This document shows, one piece after another, positions 1-8,970 of a stretch of DNA of 64,000 bases. The translations under genes were made by a program, and so were the position numbers. The notes under the pieces are model-generated. The model was not told the origin of the DNA and did no database searches. It was given only the letters and a program-made list of their open reading frames with translations. Source of the stretch: Megalopta genalis (Eukaryota > Arthropoda > Insecta > Hymenoptera > Halictidae); NCBI RefSeq assembly GCF_051020955.1, contig NW_027476313.1, forward strand, positions 186,001 to 250,000. Reading direction: 5' to 3'. Positions within the stretch are counted from its first letter, which is position 1, and each line of letters begins with the position of its first letter.

Positions 1-60
1 TGGCATGCCTGTAGGGTTCCAAATATTTACTATGATATGACTTTCTGCTAAGTTTCTAAT

Positions 61-316
61 GGCCTTTATCTTCTAGTAAGATATACAAACCTTAATTCGT
101 ATCTAGTTCTTTAGTATATAACTCTCTTCTATAAATAATTTCTTCGTTATTTCTAAATTTTTATTGAATGAGTTTAGGTTAGAATTAGGATTATTCTACT
201 CACATTCTAGTGACCTTTTCCTTCTAGTGAGATGTACAAATCTTAGTTTGTATATAGCCTTCTTCTATAAATAATGTCTTTGTTATTTCTAAATTTCTAG
301 TGAATGAGTTTAGGTT
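61..316. repeat. diverged ~125-bp direct duplication
   Basis: The segment at about 61-181 is repeated at about 211-316. Both copies run from TTCTAGTRAGATRTACAAA through CTTCTATAAATAAT to GAATGAGTTTAGGTTA. They differ by scattered substitutions and one deletion. A related shorter phrase, TAATCACTCCAG, occurs near 330 and again near 556. No coding function is visible. Confidence 0.6.
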
Positions 317-859
317 ATGTATAACATCATTAATCACTCCAGTCTTGGTACTGCAGAAGATTCTTCTATTATTATCAGTATGACTTTCTAGAGGCCATTT
401 TAAATTAAGCCAGTAAGAAACCCTTTTACTGGATCCTCTTTTTTATAAGAATCTGTTCTTTTAACCCAGGAGCCCTGCTTGGTCGATTCAGGTTAAGTGT
501 TAATGGAATTTCTTATTTTCGTCGTCCGCTAGCGAGGTAACCAACCTGAATCCATTAATCACTCCAGACTAGGTGCTACACGAGGTTCCAAAAACATCGC
601 TATATCTTTTCGATCGGTACCTTTTAGTGAATTGTCCAGTTAGTGAATTAGTCCAGTTGGTCTAATAACATGTGTAAGCATTCAGCTGAAATTCGCATAA
701 AACATACACAAATGTTCTCTTGCATACAATTACTAATATTCAAGATATTACTATTAAATAAAAACATTTATCGCGTCAGTATTATTACGATTTTAAAATT
801 TATCGACATTAATGGACATTTAAATATAAAAATTACATATAAAAATCTGTATAAAAATG

Positions 860-1310
860 TAATTTTTCTTAGCGAATTTACTAGCGAGTTTTCTAGTGAC
901 TTTCCCAGTGAAGTTTCTAGAAAAATCATCCGTCAAAGATTTTCAACTGATTAAACATTGATGGAAATTTATACATAAAATACATAAATCTTAATAGACC
1001 TAGTAATCATATGTAGTAAATTTCTTAGTATATCTCCTAGTTAGTTTCTCATGATTTTTCTACAGAACTTTATATCGAAAATTTAAAAAATACGGAAACA
1101 TCGATGGAAAATTATACATAAAATACATAAATCTGAACATAACAAATAATTTTTTCTAGTGATATTCCTAGTCAATTTTCTGGTGTACTTAATACCGAAG
1201 ATTCTAAAACATATTAAAATTGTTAGATATTTGTACGTAAAATACAACCAAGTTATTTTTTCTAGCAAAATTCCTAACGAATTTCCTACTGAATTTTCTC
1301 TTGTCGTTAA
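860..1310. repeat. degenerate tandem repeat, ~140-bp period
   Basis: The phrase ATACATAAAATACATAAATCT occurs near 972 and again about 140 bp later, each time preceded by GATGGAAA. Each is flanked by runs of a roughly 12-nt motif, TTTCTAGTGANTT. Small open frames at 670-954 and 1159-1341 cross these repeats and look incidental: low-complexity K/I/N/L composition and no recognisable domain. Confidence 0.5.
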
Positions 1311-1341
1311 AGAGCCAAAGACAAAAATTGCCCAACGGTGA

Positions 1342-3410
1342 AATCCGAATGGAAATCTCGGGATTTCATACCAAAACTGTACGAAACAGATCTATTTCTT
1401 TCGCTGATGTCATCTGGCCCAGAGCGTTGCTCTCCGGGGCAAGTTAATGAACGGATGTAGGTCGGGCAGATTCTATTTTCATTTATCGCTGCCGAATTCG
1501 ATCAGTCCGGGCTCTTGTTAATTAATATTCGAGACCGGGAGGATTATACTTTGTCGGGTTGTAGAAACGCTCACGATTTAACGGGCTCGCAAGACTGATT
1601 CCTCGAATCGAAGGAGAACAAATCGTGGTCTAAATTACATAGATTTTCCCGGGGATTGATCGATCGTCTACCATTGCAGCCAGCTGACCTGCTGAAATGG
1701 AAGCAAGTAGCGACCGGATTCAGCGAATTAATTACCGAAGCCCCTGACCAACTGCAGCTGAATGAAGATCGATCGCACGACATGGTAACCGTGGACGACA
1801 ACGCCGGAAACGCGACCACCGGCTTAAGAAGCCGGAACCGCGTGTTGGCGGCGTAAAGAAGGACAAATGGGAGCGTCAAAGTTCAGATAAATCAGGATCA
1901 AGATCGAAAGAAAACACGGCGTTAAGTCTCCCCCCCCCCCCTCGCTCTCGCTGGAAGAACAACGAGATTACAAAATCTTTGTGCGCGCTTCGGCGACCGG
2001 TTTGCTTTTTAACTTAAAAATACGAATTCACCTGCTTCCGTAATCCGACATTTTTGCCCATTAAATGGAAGATCGTTCTATTAACGAACGTGCTTCTATA
2101 GAAGAGCAAAAACAATGACAGCGTTGTTCGCCATGGCACCGCTCGCTGTCTACGACAAGGATTCTGAAAGGACAACTCAACATCCTACTTCTAAAAGATC
2201 TGAATTGTTATTGTATCGAATTGTGTTATAGTTAATATCCTTTATTGTAAATAAAATGCCGCGACGCGAGAGAAATTGTGTACTTTGCAACAATATTATA
2301 ATCGTATAATAATAAGTTGAACATGACAAAATTATCATATTTGAAGCATGACATTTTTGGTTCGGATTTTATATTATAATTAAATACCATACATAAATAT
2401 GTAATGTAGAGCTTATAGTAACTATGTATTACTTACTCGGTCTTTTATTTTTTACACAATAAAAAAAAATGTTTTTCTTTCTTTTTATTCATGCAACCTG
2501 TCGCAATCCCCATTCCGGACTTTTTAAAAAATATAAAATATTTTAACAACGAAACATAATTTGTATATAATCATATTGTTACACAATTTTTTGTGTATAT
2601 ACATAACTTTTGCCGTCAAAAATTTCAAAAAAAAATTTTGCAGTTGGTCGAAAAAATGCAACGGAGACCGCAGCTCGCGAGTTCATTTCTCGCGCAGCTG
2701 AAATATCATCCTTTGAACCTTCCCGGTCATGGCGGAGCGAGAACGTAAAACCGAAACGGCGGCCCGGAGTATTTTCATTTTAATAACGAATTTATACAAA
2801 TGCTCGTCGGCGATCTCGGATATCAGAAATTTCGCCGTTTTCAATTCCAATCGATAGAGATATTAACCGCCATTACGTTGTACGAGAGTTCCGACGCAGT
2901 GCCGAGCAACGCTGTTCGCCTAATCAGCCGCCATCCCACGGGAACCGTCGAGTTTCCGGAAGCTTTACGCATTTATTTTCACTGTGCGCGGTTTCTTTAA
3001 TCACACGCCATTAAATATGTAAACTGCTCTCTGCCAGTGGTTTGAATTCGATTCTCATCGCCGGCAGCTTTTGAATTTCCGCGCTCGACCGCGGCATCCA
3101 TCGGACATTTTCGTTTGAAACTTAATTTTCTTGGAATCGTTGATCCGGGAACGATCTTCTGACGCGTTTCCTACGAATTGGTTCATTTAGCTCGTCAGCT
3201 GAATAGCAAATTAATTTGCAACGTTGTAGACACTTGATTTAATTGTTTAATAAAGAATTGTCTAGTTTTCATTTTTACTTATTTATATTTGTAACAATGT
3301 CGTAGCTGATTCGGCAGTACGTGTGCTAAAAATATGTATAATAATGTGATATTATTTATAATATTTATTAACTTGCGACATTTTAGCGATATGATTAAAT
3401 TATTTAATAA
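1342..3410. other. non-coding interval, nothing recognised
   Basis: Mixed-composition DNA with short open frames on both strands (for example 1571-1879 minus, 1656-1856 plus, 2800-3000 plus). None has a recognisable domain. A 12-nt C homopolymer lies at 1930-1941. I see no splice-coherent exon chain or RNA gene. Confidence 0.5.
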
Positions 3411-3417
3411 AGAAGTT

Positions 3418-3632
3418 TGGCGACGGTCGTTGTGTGTGTTTGGTCGAGAAAAGGAGAGGGGAGACGTTTCGTCCGGGGCCCGCTAGAGGACTCATCAGTA
3501 AGGCTATCCTAGCGTGCCCTTGCCTTAGACGTGGGGGTAGGACGAAGTCTCTGTATATATAGGGATCGAGGCGGCTTGGTTACTAGCGGGAAGAAGAGCC
3601 CTCTGCTGGCGGGTCTGGAGGTAGCCGCCACA
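3418..3632 (-). mobile_element. 215-bp TG...CA element with hammerhead ribozyme, copy 1
   Basis: Read on the minus strand, the element starts TGTGGCGGCTACC and ends GTCGCCA. The + strand hexamer GAAGTT flanks both sides exactly (3412-3417 and 3633-3638). If the terminal bases are assigned to the target instead, the duplication becomes 8 bp, AGAAGTTT. The element has a TATATATA box near 3553-3560 and a type III hammerhead at 3463-3534. There is no open frame of note. TG/CA ends with a short target duplication suggest a solo LTR of a small non-autonomous retroelement. The short inverted ends (TGGCGGC-like) and possible 8-bp duplication leave a DNA-transposon MITE open. Homologous copies lie at 7361-7575 and 17589-17805. 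Confidence 0.75.
3463..3534 (-). ncRNA. type III hammerhead ribozyme, copy 1 (core intact)
   Basis: Minus-strand order: a short stem III strand (ACG), cleavage triplet GUC (C at 3528), stem I UAAGGC, a 17-nt loop, GCCUUA, CUGAUGA, stem II GUCC, a 13-nt loop, GGAC, GAAA, then CGU closing stem III. All invariant core nucleotides are present. Stem I is a perfect 6 bp and stem II 4 bp with G10.1-C11.1. Stem III is only about 3 bp plus the A15.1-U16.1 pair. Loop I reads GGGCACGCTAG and pairs with loop II CTAGCGGGCCC with one mismatch. Self-cleavage is predicted from the core, not demonstrated. Confidence 0.85.
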
Positions 3633-3743
3633 GAAGTTTCTATTTTCAATCGATATTTGTCCATATCTGCAATAGTGTTACTATTGTCCTCAGTAATAAA
3701 AGATCTCGTAGCTTGAATTGGTATTTATTCATGTTTATAATAC

Positions 3744-4719
3744 TTTTTTTTTTGTTTAACGTGGGGGAAATCTGCTGGTCAGACACCCCCGTCCCGCCCG
3801 AAGGGCGGGGCGGGGGTAGTGCGGGGTTCGACCCGCTAAAACCCCCACGGCGGCCTAGGGCGCTGGCGAGTAGCGGGGGAGCCACGGGAACTCTCAAAGA
3901 ACACAACCGCGGCTCCCCCTCGCCTGGCCGGCCACCAGGATGGAACGGCGGTGGCCGGCCGCGTCCCGGGGGGAGATTAATCCTCCCCCCATAAATCATC
4001 TTGATTCGGCGGTGCGGGGGACCGCACCCCACACCGCCTCGTCACGACGGCCGCACCGGCGGCCGTCGGGGGCGACGACAAGTTGTCGTCGCCCCCACTC
4101 CTGATAGGACATCCTCGGTTGGCGGGCGGCGGGTAATTAAACCAGCATGACCTGGTACACCCGCCGCCCGCCTATTATCAGCTGCTCGGGGGGGGGGGGG
4201 CTCTAGGCGTGGGCGCACACGCCGCACCCCCCGCTCGCGGCGACCCCGCTCGGCAGCCTCCTTCTGCAACATTACCTGTTCGCAGAAGGCTATGGCTGCC
4301 GCCCATTTTGTCGGGCTCTCCAGCATGGCCCCAACTAAGCTGGAGAGAGCGAGGTCGCGACCAACTTCCCTACTTAGGACTCGGCGCAGCACTGAAAAGG
4401 CGGGGCACACCTCCAGTGTATGCTGCGCCGAGTCCTCCTCCGCGCCACAGTGGTGGCACACCGTCGTCGCTTCCCGACCGATGCGACACAGGTAGACACC
4501 GAAGCAGCCATGCCCGGTGAATACCTGCGCCGCACGGTAGGAGAGCCTGCCAATCCGCCTCTCCCGCCACGAGGTGAAGTGCGGCAGGAGAGCCCCGGGG
4601 ACGCGCTCGGAGGCATGGGAGCAAAGCTCCGCATGCCATCTGGCGAGCGCTAATCCCCGGGCCTGGAGCTCGAAGCACTCGACCGCCTCCCGCTCCGGCG
4701 GGTAAATGATGATATATAC
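3744..4719 (-). mobile_element. R1-clade-like non-LTR retrotransposon, 3' fragment
   Basis: On the minus strand this is the 3' part of a GC-rich retroposon: the end of ORF2, a structured GC-rich 3' region, and a terminal A10 tract (T10 on + at 3744-3753). The 5' side stops at 4719, where the gypsy LTR begins, so the rest of the element has been displaced or lost. The 3' region on + holds a ladder of perfect hairpins: arms 3926-3936/3950-3960 (11 bp), 4046-4054/4059-4067 (9 bp), 4068-4080/4084-4096 (13 bp) and 4121-4133/4160-4172 (13 bp). A G13 tract lies at 4188-4200. A related fragment lies at about 30640-31640. Confidence 0.75.
4042..4719 (-). pseudogene. ORF2 C-terminus of R1-like retrotransposon (5'-truncated)
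   Basis: The minus-strand frame is open from the LTR junction at 4719 down to the stop at 4042, about 225 codons. It encodes the region after reverse transcriptase. A PPEREAVE segment is followed by LLPHFTSWRER and the C-terminal zinc-knuckle signature CHHCGAEEDSAQHTLEVC, the CX2C...H...C motif found downstream of RT in R1-clade ORF2 proteins. An amphipathic region LESPTKWAAAIAFCEQVM comes next, then an Arg/Pro-rich tail. The reverse-transcriptase and endonuclease domains are absent. No internal stop is visible in the retained part. The extreme C-terminal tail (after about 4250) reads through hairpin-forming DNA and may lie beyond the original stop. Confidence 0.75.
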
Positions 4720-5165
4720 TGTAAGATATTTTAATGATTTTTAACGAATTCTGTACTATTTTATACTATTGTAGTATCGTAATTTAGTGGGTACGTTTAG
4801 GACGAGGAGGAGTGTTAGGCATAGGAGACCGTAGTTTTAAGTCTTTGTATTTATGGTAGGCAATAGAAGAGAAACTTTGGTGAAGGCCGGGTCAGATGAA
4901 AAAAATCCCTTGGCGACGGAGAGCCGGCGGATGCGATTGGCACGTTTTTAGAAAAGGCAGGCATTGTGTCGGAGGAGCGTGTTTGGAGTGGACAGAGAGT
5001 GTACGAGAGTCGTCGAGTGAGGAGTGTTGCAAGTTGTAAAATTAAGTGAAGTAGTTGTAATCCTAGTTGAAGGTACGGTACGCGATATTTTCTGTCTTCA
5101 CCACGTTTAGTCCTTTCCTAATCGATACAGATTCTATATTGTTTAAATATTAGACAATTTCTACA
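4720..5165 (+). repeat. probable 5' LTR of gypsy element
   Basis: The segment starts TGTAAGATAT directly after the R1 ORF2 sequence breaks off, and ends TTTCTACA seven bases before a primer-binding-site-like sequence. The ends form a TGTA/TACA inverted pair, as is usual for LTRs. Length is about 446 bp. The 3' LTR is not in the window because the element is truncated, so the boundaries rest on the R1 break, the terminal pair and the adjacent PBS. The target duplication cannot be checked. Confidence 0.6.
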
Positions 5166-5171
5166 TAATTT

Positions 5172-5189
5172 TGAGGGCTCAGCCGGGAT
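5172..5189 (+). other. primer-binding-site-like sequence (tRNA-Pro type)
   Basis: TGAGGGCTCAGCCGGGAT lies a few bases after the presumed LTR end. It differs at three positions from the tRNA-Pro-complementary PBS of many retroelements (TGGGGGCTCGTCCGGGAT). Identity of the insect tRNA is inferred; comparing it with the 3' end of the host tRNA-Pro genes would settle it. Confidence 0.5.
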
Positions 5190-5290
5190 TTGAGGAAAAG
5201 GTAGCGTTGAATGATAACAATGATATTGTGACTGTAGGAGTTGAGAGTTGAACTTTAGTTGTTGTGTTGTGCATTGAAAAGCCTTTTAAG

Positions 5291-6196
5291 ATGTCTGAAG
5301 GAAACGATACCGTTGTCGAAGTATCACAAGCAAGCCTATCTGCTGACAAATTAGAGGAAATTCTAACAATGAAGTTAACCGGTTTAAAGGAAGAATTGAA
5401 GAGTAGCAAGCTGAGGACGTCGGGAAATAAAAAGCAACTACAAGATCGGCTTAAAGCAGCCATAATGTTGCAAATCGAACATGCCGAAGAGGAAGATGAT
5501 ATTGATGGCAGTGAAGACGAAGAAGAAGGAAGCGATGTGAGACGATGCGTGCGACGGATGCAGGCGTTAACATTCAGGGATGTTGAGGAGTCCATGCGTA
5601 TATTTAGCGAAGAGTTTGCTAGAGCTATGTGAATGGAGTGAAGTACAAAATGTTGTTTATGCGAAGCGGTTATTGCGTGCATCGGCGAGATTGTTCGTCG
5701 ACTGTGAAAAATGTTGTCGCAAATGGGTCGAGATGAAGCGAGCATTGGAGTCCGAATTTGGTAAAACTGCAGATACGTACGAGATACATAAAGAGTTGTC
5801 ACGTAATATTAAAAGATCGAACGAGTCGTATCAAGAATACATTTATCAAATGTTGGAGATTGCGAAGCAAGCAGACATGGAAGTCTCAACAGTTATTAAG
5901 TATATTATTGACGGAGTTCAGGATTTCGAAACAAACAAAACGATATTGTACGGTGCTAGAAATATACGTGAGTTGAAAGAAACATTCGAAATTTACGAAG
6001 ACATGAAGGAAAAATCAAGAACGAAAAACAGGCGACCTGAGGAGAAGAAGAAGACGACCGTCCATGGAACATCGTCACAAGGTGAATCACAGCAAGTGGC
6101 ACGGCAAGAATTACGGCGATGTTTTTTGTGTGGAAACCGATACCATACGGCTGCAAACTGCCCGATGAAAGAAAGAGGACACAAGTGTGTCTGAAG
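5291..6196 (+). pseudogene. gypsy gag, disrupted
   Basis: The likely start is ATG at 5291 (MSEGNDTVVE); an upstream in-frame ATG at 5264 is less convincing. The first frame runs to 5632. It contains a SAP-like helix pair (LTGLKEELKSSKLRTSGNKK, then QLQDRLKAA) and an acidic stretch (EEEDDIDGSEDEEE). Homology then continues in another frame from about 5580 to 6194: capsid-like RLFVDCEKCCRKWVEMKRAL, a basic linker, and a nucleocapsid zinc knuckle CFLCGNRYHTAANC (CX2CX4HX4C). The change of frame at about 5590-5640 looks like an indel or internal deletion, because the two parts join abruptly. The family role is virus-like particle formation and RNA binding. Confidence 0.75.
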
Positions 6197-7181
6197 CGTC
6201 GAGAAAGAAGCGAGTTAAAGAGGTGCAAGTTGGAAATTGTAAGTTGACAGCGTTAATAGATTCTGGAAGCGAACTGAATTTGATGCGAGCGGATTATTAT
6301 GTTAAAATTGGTGCTCCTAGATTGAATAATAAGATTTTGCAATATTGTGGTGTCGGAGCAGAGAGCAACCACACATTAGGGGAATTTTCAACAACTATTG
6401 CAATAGATCAGATAACATATCGAATAAATATACACGTTCTACCCAATACCTTGTCGTCCCATAGTTTAATAATCGGTACAGAATTTTTAGATTCCGTAGA
6501 ACTAAGTACGAAAGGAGGAGAAATTTTTATTAAAAAAATAGATTTGCCGGAAATATTTAATGTCAATGTCGAGGCTATAGTTGACAATGTAAATTTATCA
6601 CACATTGCGGTTCCTGAACATAGAAAACTTATAGAAGATTGTGTTGCAAGTTATAAACCATCTAAAACGAAAGAAGTAGGGATTAAAATGAGCTTGATAC
6701 TGCAAGACGAGATCCCAGTGTACGAGAGACCGCGAAGATTGTCTCCCGGGGATAAATCTGAAGTTGATAAACAAATAACGTCATGGTTGAAAGATGAAAT
6801 AATTCGAGAGTCTTGTTCAGATTACGCAAGTCCAATTGTACTAGTAAAGAAGAAGGATGGCACAACTAGAATTTGTATTGGCTACACACAGCTTAATAAA
6901 AAAAATGGTAAAAGATAGATATCCCCTACCTTTGATAGAGGATCAATAGGATTTATTAGAAGGCGCGAAAGTATTTAGTACGTTGGATCTCAGAAATGGA
7001 TCTTTTTATGTTCCCATTAATGAGAATAGCAGAAAATATACCGCCCCCGTAACTCCCACCGGTCATTATGAATTTTTAAAGGTTCCGTTTGGGTTATGTA
7101 ATTCGCCAGCCGTCTTTCAAAAGTATATAAATGCAGCGTTCAAAGAGTTAATTGCAACCGGGGTCGTTTTGACATACATGT
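6187..7181 (+). pseudogene. gypsy pol fragment: protease and partial reverse transcriptase
   Basis: Pol lies in the +1 frame relative to the distal part of gag and overlaps its end. The aspartic protease site is LIDSGSELNLM near codon 25. The RT start follows (SPIVLVKKKDGTTRICIGY). The frame breaks at an A8 run (6898-6905) and continues in another frame with an in-frame TAG at 6947-6949. It then shows RT motif A (STLDLRNGSF, aspartate present) and the LKVPFGLCNSPAVFQKYI block. It ends ...VVLTYM, exactly where YMDD should follow. The next bases are satellite, so the two catalytic aspartates of motif C, RNase H and integrase are all missing. Confidence 0.85.
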
Positions 7182-7431
7182 GTTTCGTTTAAATTTGAAT
7201 CTAAATCACGTGTTTCGTATCAATTTGAAGTTAAATCGTTTGTTTGGTATGCATTTGAAGCTACATCATGTACTTCGCATGGATTTTAAGCTAAATCATG
7301 TGTTCCAAATGAATTTGAATTTAAATCGTTTGTTTCGCATGAATTTGAAGCCAAGTCTTCTGTGGCGGCTACCTCCAGACCCGCCAGTAGAGGGCTCCTC
7401 TTCCCGCTAGTAGCCGATCAGCCTCGATTCC

Positions 7432-7439
7432 TATATATA
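7432..7439 (+). promoter_or_regulatory. TATA-box-like sequence in element copy 2
   Basis: TATATATA lies in CCTATATATACAC, about 30 nt upstream of the hammerhead cleavage position (after C7467). The same box at the same relative place occurs in copy 1 (minus, near 3553-3560) and copy 3 (17660-17667). If used as a Pol II TATA box, transcription would start close to the ribozyme cleavage site. Promoter activity is inferred only. Confidence 0.45.
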
Positions 7440-7461
7440 CACAGAGACTTCGTCCTACCCC

Positions 7462-7532
7462 TACGTCTAAGGCAAGGGCCCGCTAGGATAGCCTTACTGA
7501 TGAGTCCTCTAGCGGGCCCCGGACGAAACGTG
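7462..7532 (+). ncRNA. type III hammerhead ribozyme, copy 2 (core intact)
   Basis: Stem III 5' strand UACG at 7462-7465; cleavage after C7467 (GUC). Stem I UAAGGC (7468-7473) pairs with GCCUUA (7491-7496), a perfect 6 bp. Core CUGAUGA is 7497-7503. Stem II GUCC (7504-7507) pairs with GGAC (7521-7524). GAAA is 7525-7528 and stem III 3' strand CGUG is 7529-7532. Loop I holds GGGCCCGCTAG and loop II CTAGCGGGCCC, perfectly complementary over 11 nt. This is the best-preserved copy. It could cleave in cis if transcribed on +. Confidence 0.88.
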
Positions 7533-8970
7533 TCCCCTCTCCTTTCCACGACAACGACACTTTGAACCGCCGCCAAACTTCTATTTCTCGTAGATTTGAA
7601 GCTAGATCGTTTGTTTCGCATGGATTTGTAGCTTAATCATTTGTGTCGCATAGATTTGAAACTAAATATTCTATTTCGCATGGATGTGAAGCTAAATCAT
7701 GTATTTCGCATAGATTTGAAGATAAATCGTTTGTTTCGGATGGATTTGAACCTATATCGTTTGTATCGCGTATGCATTTGAAGCTAAATCGTTTATTTCT
7801 CATGAATTTGAAGATAAATCTTCTATTTCGCATGGGTTTGAAGCTAATCATGTATTCCGCATGAATTTGAAACTAAATCGTTTGTGTCGCATGAATTTGA
7901 AGCCAAGTCATCTATTTCGCAAAGATTTGAAGGTAGATCGTTTGTTTCGCTTGGATTTGCAGCTAAATCGTCTATTTCGCATGGATTTGAATCTAAACCT
8001 TCCATTTGGCATGGATTTTGAGCTAAATCATGTGTTTTGCATGAATTTGAAGAGAAATCATGTGTTTCGCTTAAATGTGAATCTAAATCACGTGTTTCGT
8101 ATCAATTTGAAGTTAAACCGTTTGTTTGGTATGCATTTGAAGCTACATCATGTATTTCGCATGGATTTTAAGCTATATCATGTGTTTCGCATGGATTTGA
8201 AGCTAAATCGTATGTTTCGCATGAATTTGAAACTATATCGTGTGTTTTGCGTGGAATTGAATCTTAATCTTTTGATTCGCATGGATTGGAAGCTAAATCT
8301 TCTATTTCGCATGGATTTGTAGCTAAATCGTATGTTCCGCATGAATTTGAAACTAAATAGTTTGTGTCGCATCAATTTGAAGAGAAATCTTTTATTTCGC
8401 ATAGATTTGAAGCAAAATTTTCTATTTTGCATAGATTTGAAGCTAAATCGTGTATGTCGCCTGAGTTTGAAGCGAAGATATCTATGTCGCATAGATTTGA
8501 CCCTAGATCGTTTGTTTCGCATGGATTTGAACCTATATCATTTATATTGTATGCATTTGAAGCTAAATCGTTTATTCGGATGAATTTGAAGATAAATCTT
8601 CTATTTCGCATGCATTTGAAGCTAATCGTTTGGTCCGTATGGATTTGTAGATAAATCGTTTATTTCGCATGGATTTGTAGCTTAATCGTTTCTTTCCATA
8701 GATTTGAAGATAAATCTTCATGTTTCGCATGAATTTGAAGCTAAATCATGTGTTTTGCATGAATTTGAATCTAAATCACGTGTTTCGCATCAATTTGAAG
8801 TTAAATTCGTTTGTCTGGTATGCATTTGAAGCTACATCATATATTTCGCATTGATTTGTAGCTAAATCACGTGTCCTGCGTAAATTTGTAGATAAATATT
8901 CTAATTCGCATAGATTTGAAACTAGATCGTTTGATCACGTGGGTTGTTTCTTAATCGTATGTTTCGCATT

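Larger units (their letters stand above)
4720..7181 (+). mobile_element. Ty3/gypsy-type LTR retrotransposon, 3'-truncated
   Basis: Order on the + strand: LTR (4720-5165), PBS-like site (5172-5189), gag with SAP-like and CCHC regions (5291-6196), then pol with protease and the first part of reverse transcriptase (6187-7181). The element inserted into the R1-like fragment on its left. On its right it is cut off inside RT, where the 30-bp satellite begins. Gag is disrupted and pol carries a frameshift and a stop, so this is a dead copy. A second fragment of the same family lies inverted at 36173-36922, also touching the satellite. Confidence 0.85.
7361..7575 (+). mobile_element. 215-bp TG...CA hammerhead element, copy 2, inside satellite
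   Basis: The element starts TGTGGCGGCTACC and ends CCGCCGCCA, the same length as copy 1 in opposite orientation. The left flank ends GTCTTC and the right flank begins AACTTC, a 4/6 match that could be a decayed target duplication. Left and right flanks are both 30-bp satellite, so it inserted after the array existed. Internal order: GC-rich 5' part, TATATATA box, hammerhead, pyrimidine-rich CCCCTCTCC tract, CCGCCGCCA end. Confidence 0.78.
7180..8970. repeat. 30-bp satellite, array 1 (monomeric, degenerate)
   Basis: Tandem units of about 30 bp share the frame TTTGAAGCTAA, then about 10 variable bases, then TTCGCATGGA. Units are diverged, with scattered indels, and show no clear pentamer order, unlike array 2. 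The array is interrupted by the 215-bp element at 7361-7575. It starts at the broken gypsy RT and ends at GTTTCGCATT (8961-8970), where the ACGTT array starts directly. Open frames here (for example 7861-8322) are period-3 artefacts giving LKLNHVFRMD-like decapeptides. Confidence 0.9.

Noticed and set aside
1930..1941. C12 run, and the G13 run at 4188-4200, as possible G-quadruplex sites
   Set aside because: Single homopolymers are more likely length-unstable tracts or sequencing artefacts than regulatory quadruplexes.
3419..3631. Reading the 215-bp element as a hAT- or P-type MITE with an 8-bp target duplication
   Set aside because: Not excluded (AGAAGTTT is perfect in copy 1), but copy 3 fits the TG...CA ends with a 6-bp duplication better and the ends lack hAT consensus. 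Kept as an alternative.
5179..5802. 207-codon minus-strand frame
   Set aside because: It is antisense to gypsy gag and rich in S and L, as expected for the complement of an acidic, lysine-rich coding region.
3418..7575. Element copies 1 and 2 as the two LTRs of one retrotransposon
   Set aside because: They are in opposite orientation, each has its own flanking sequence, and an R1-like fragment and a gypsy element lie between them.
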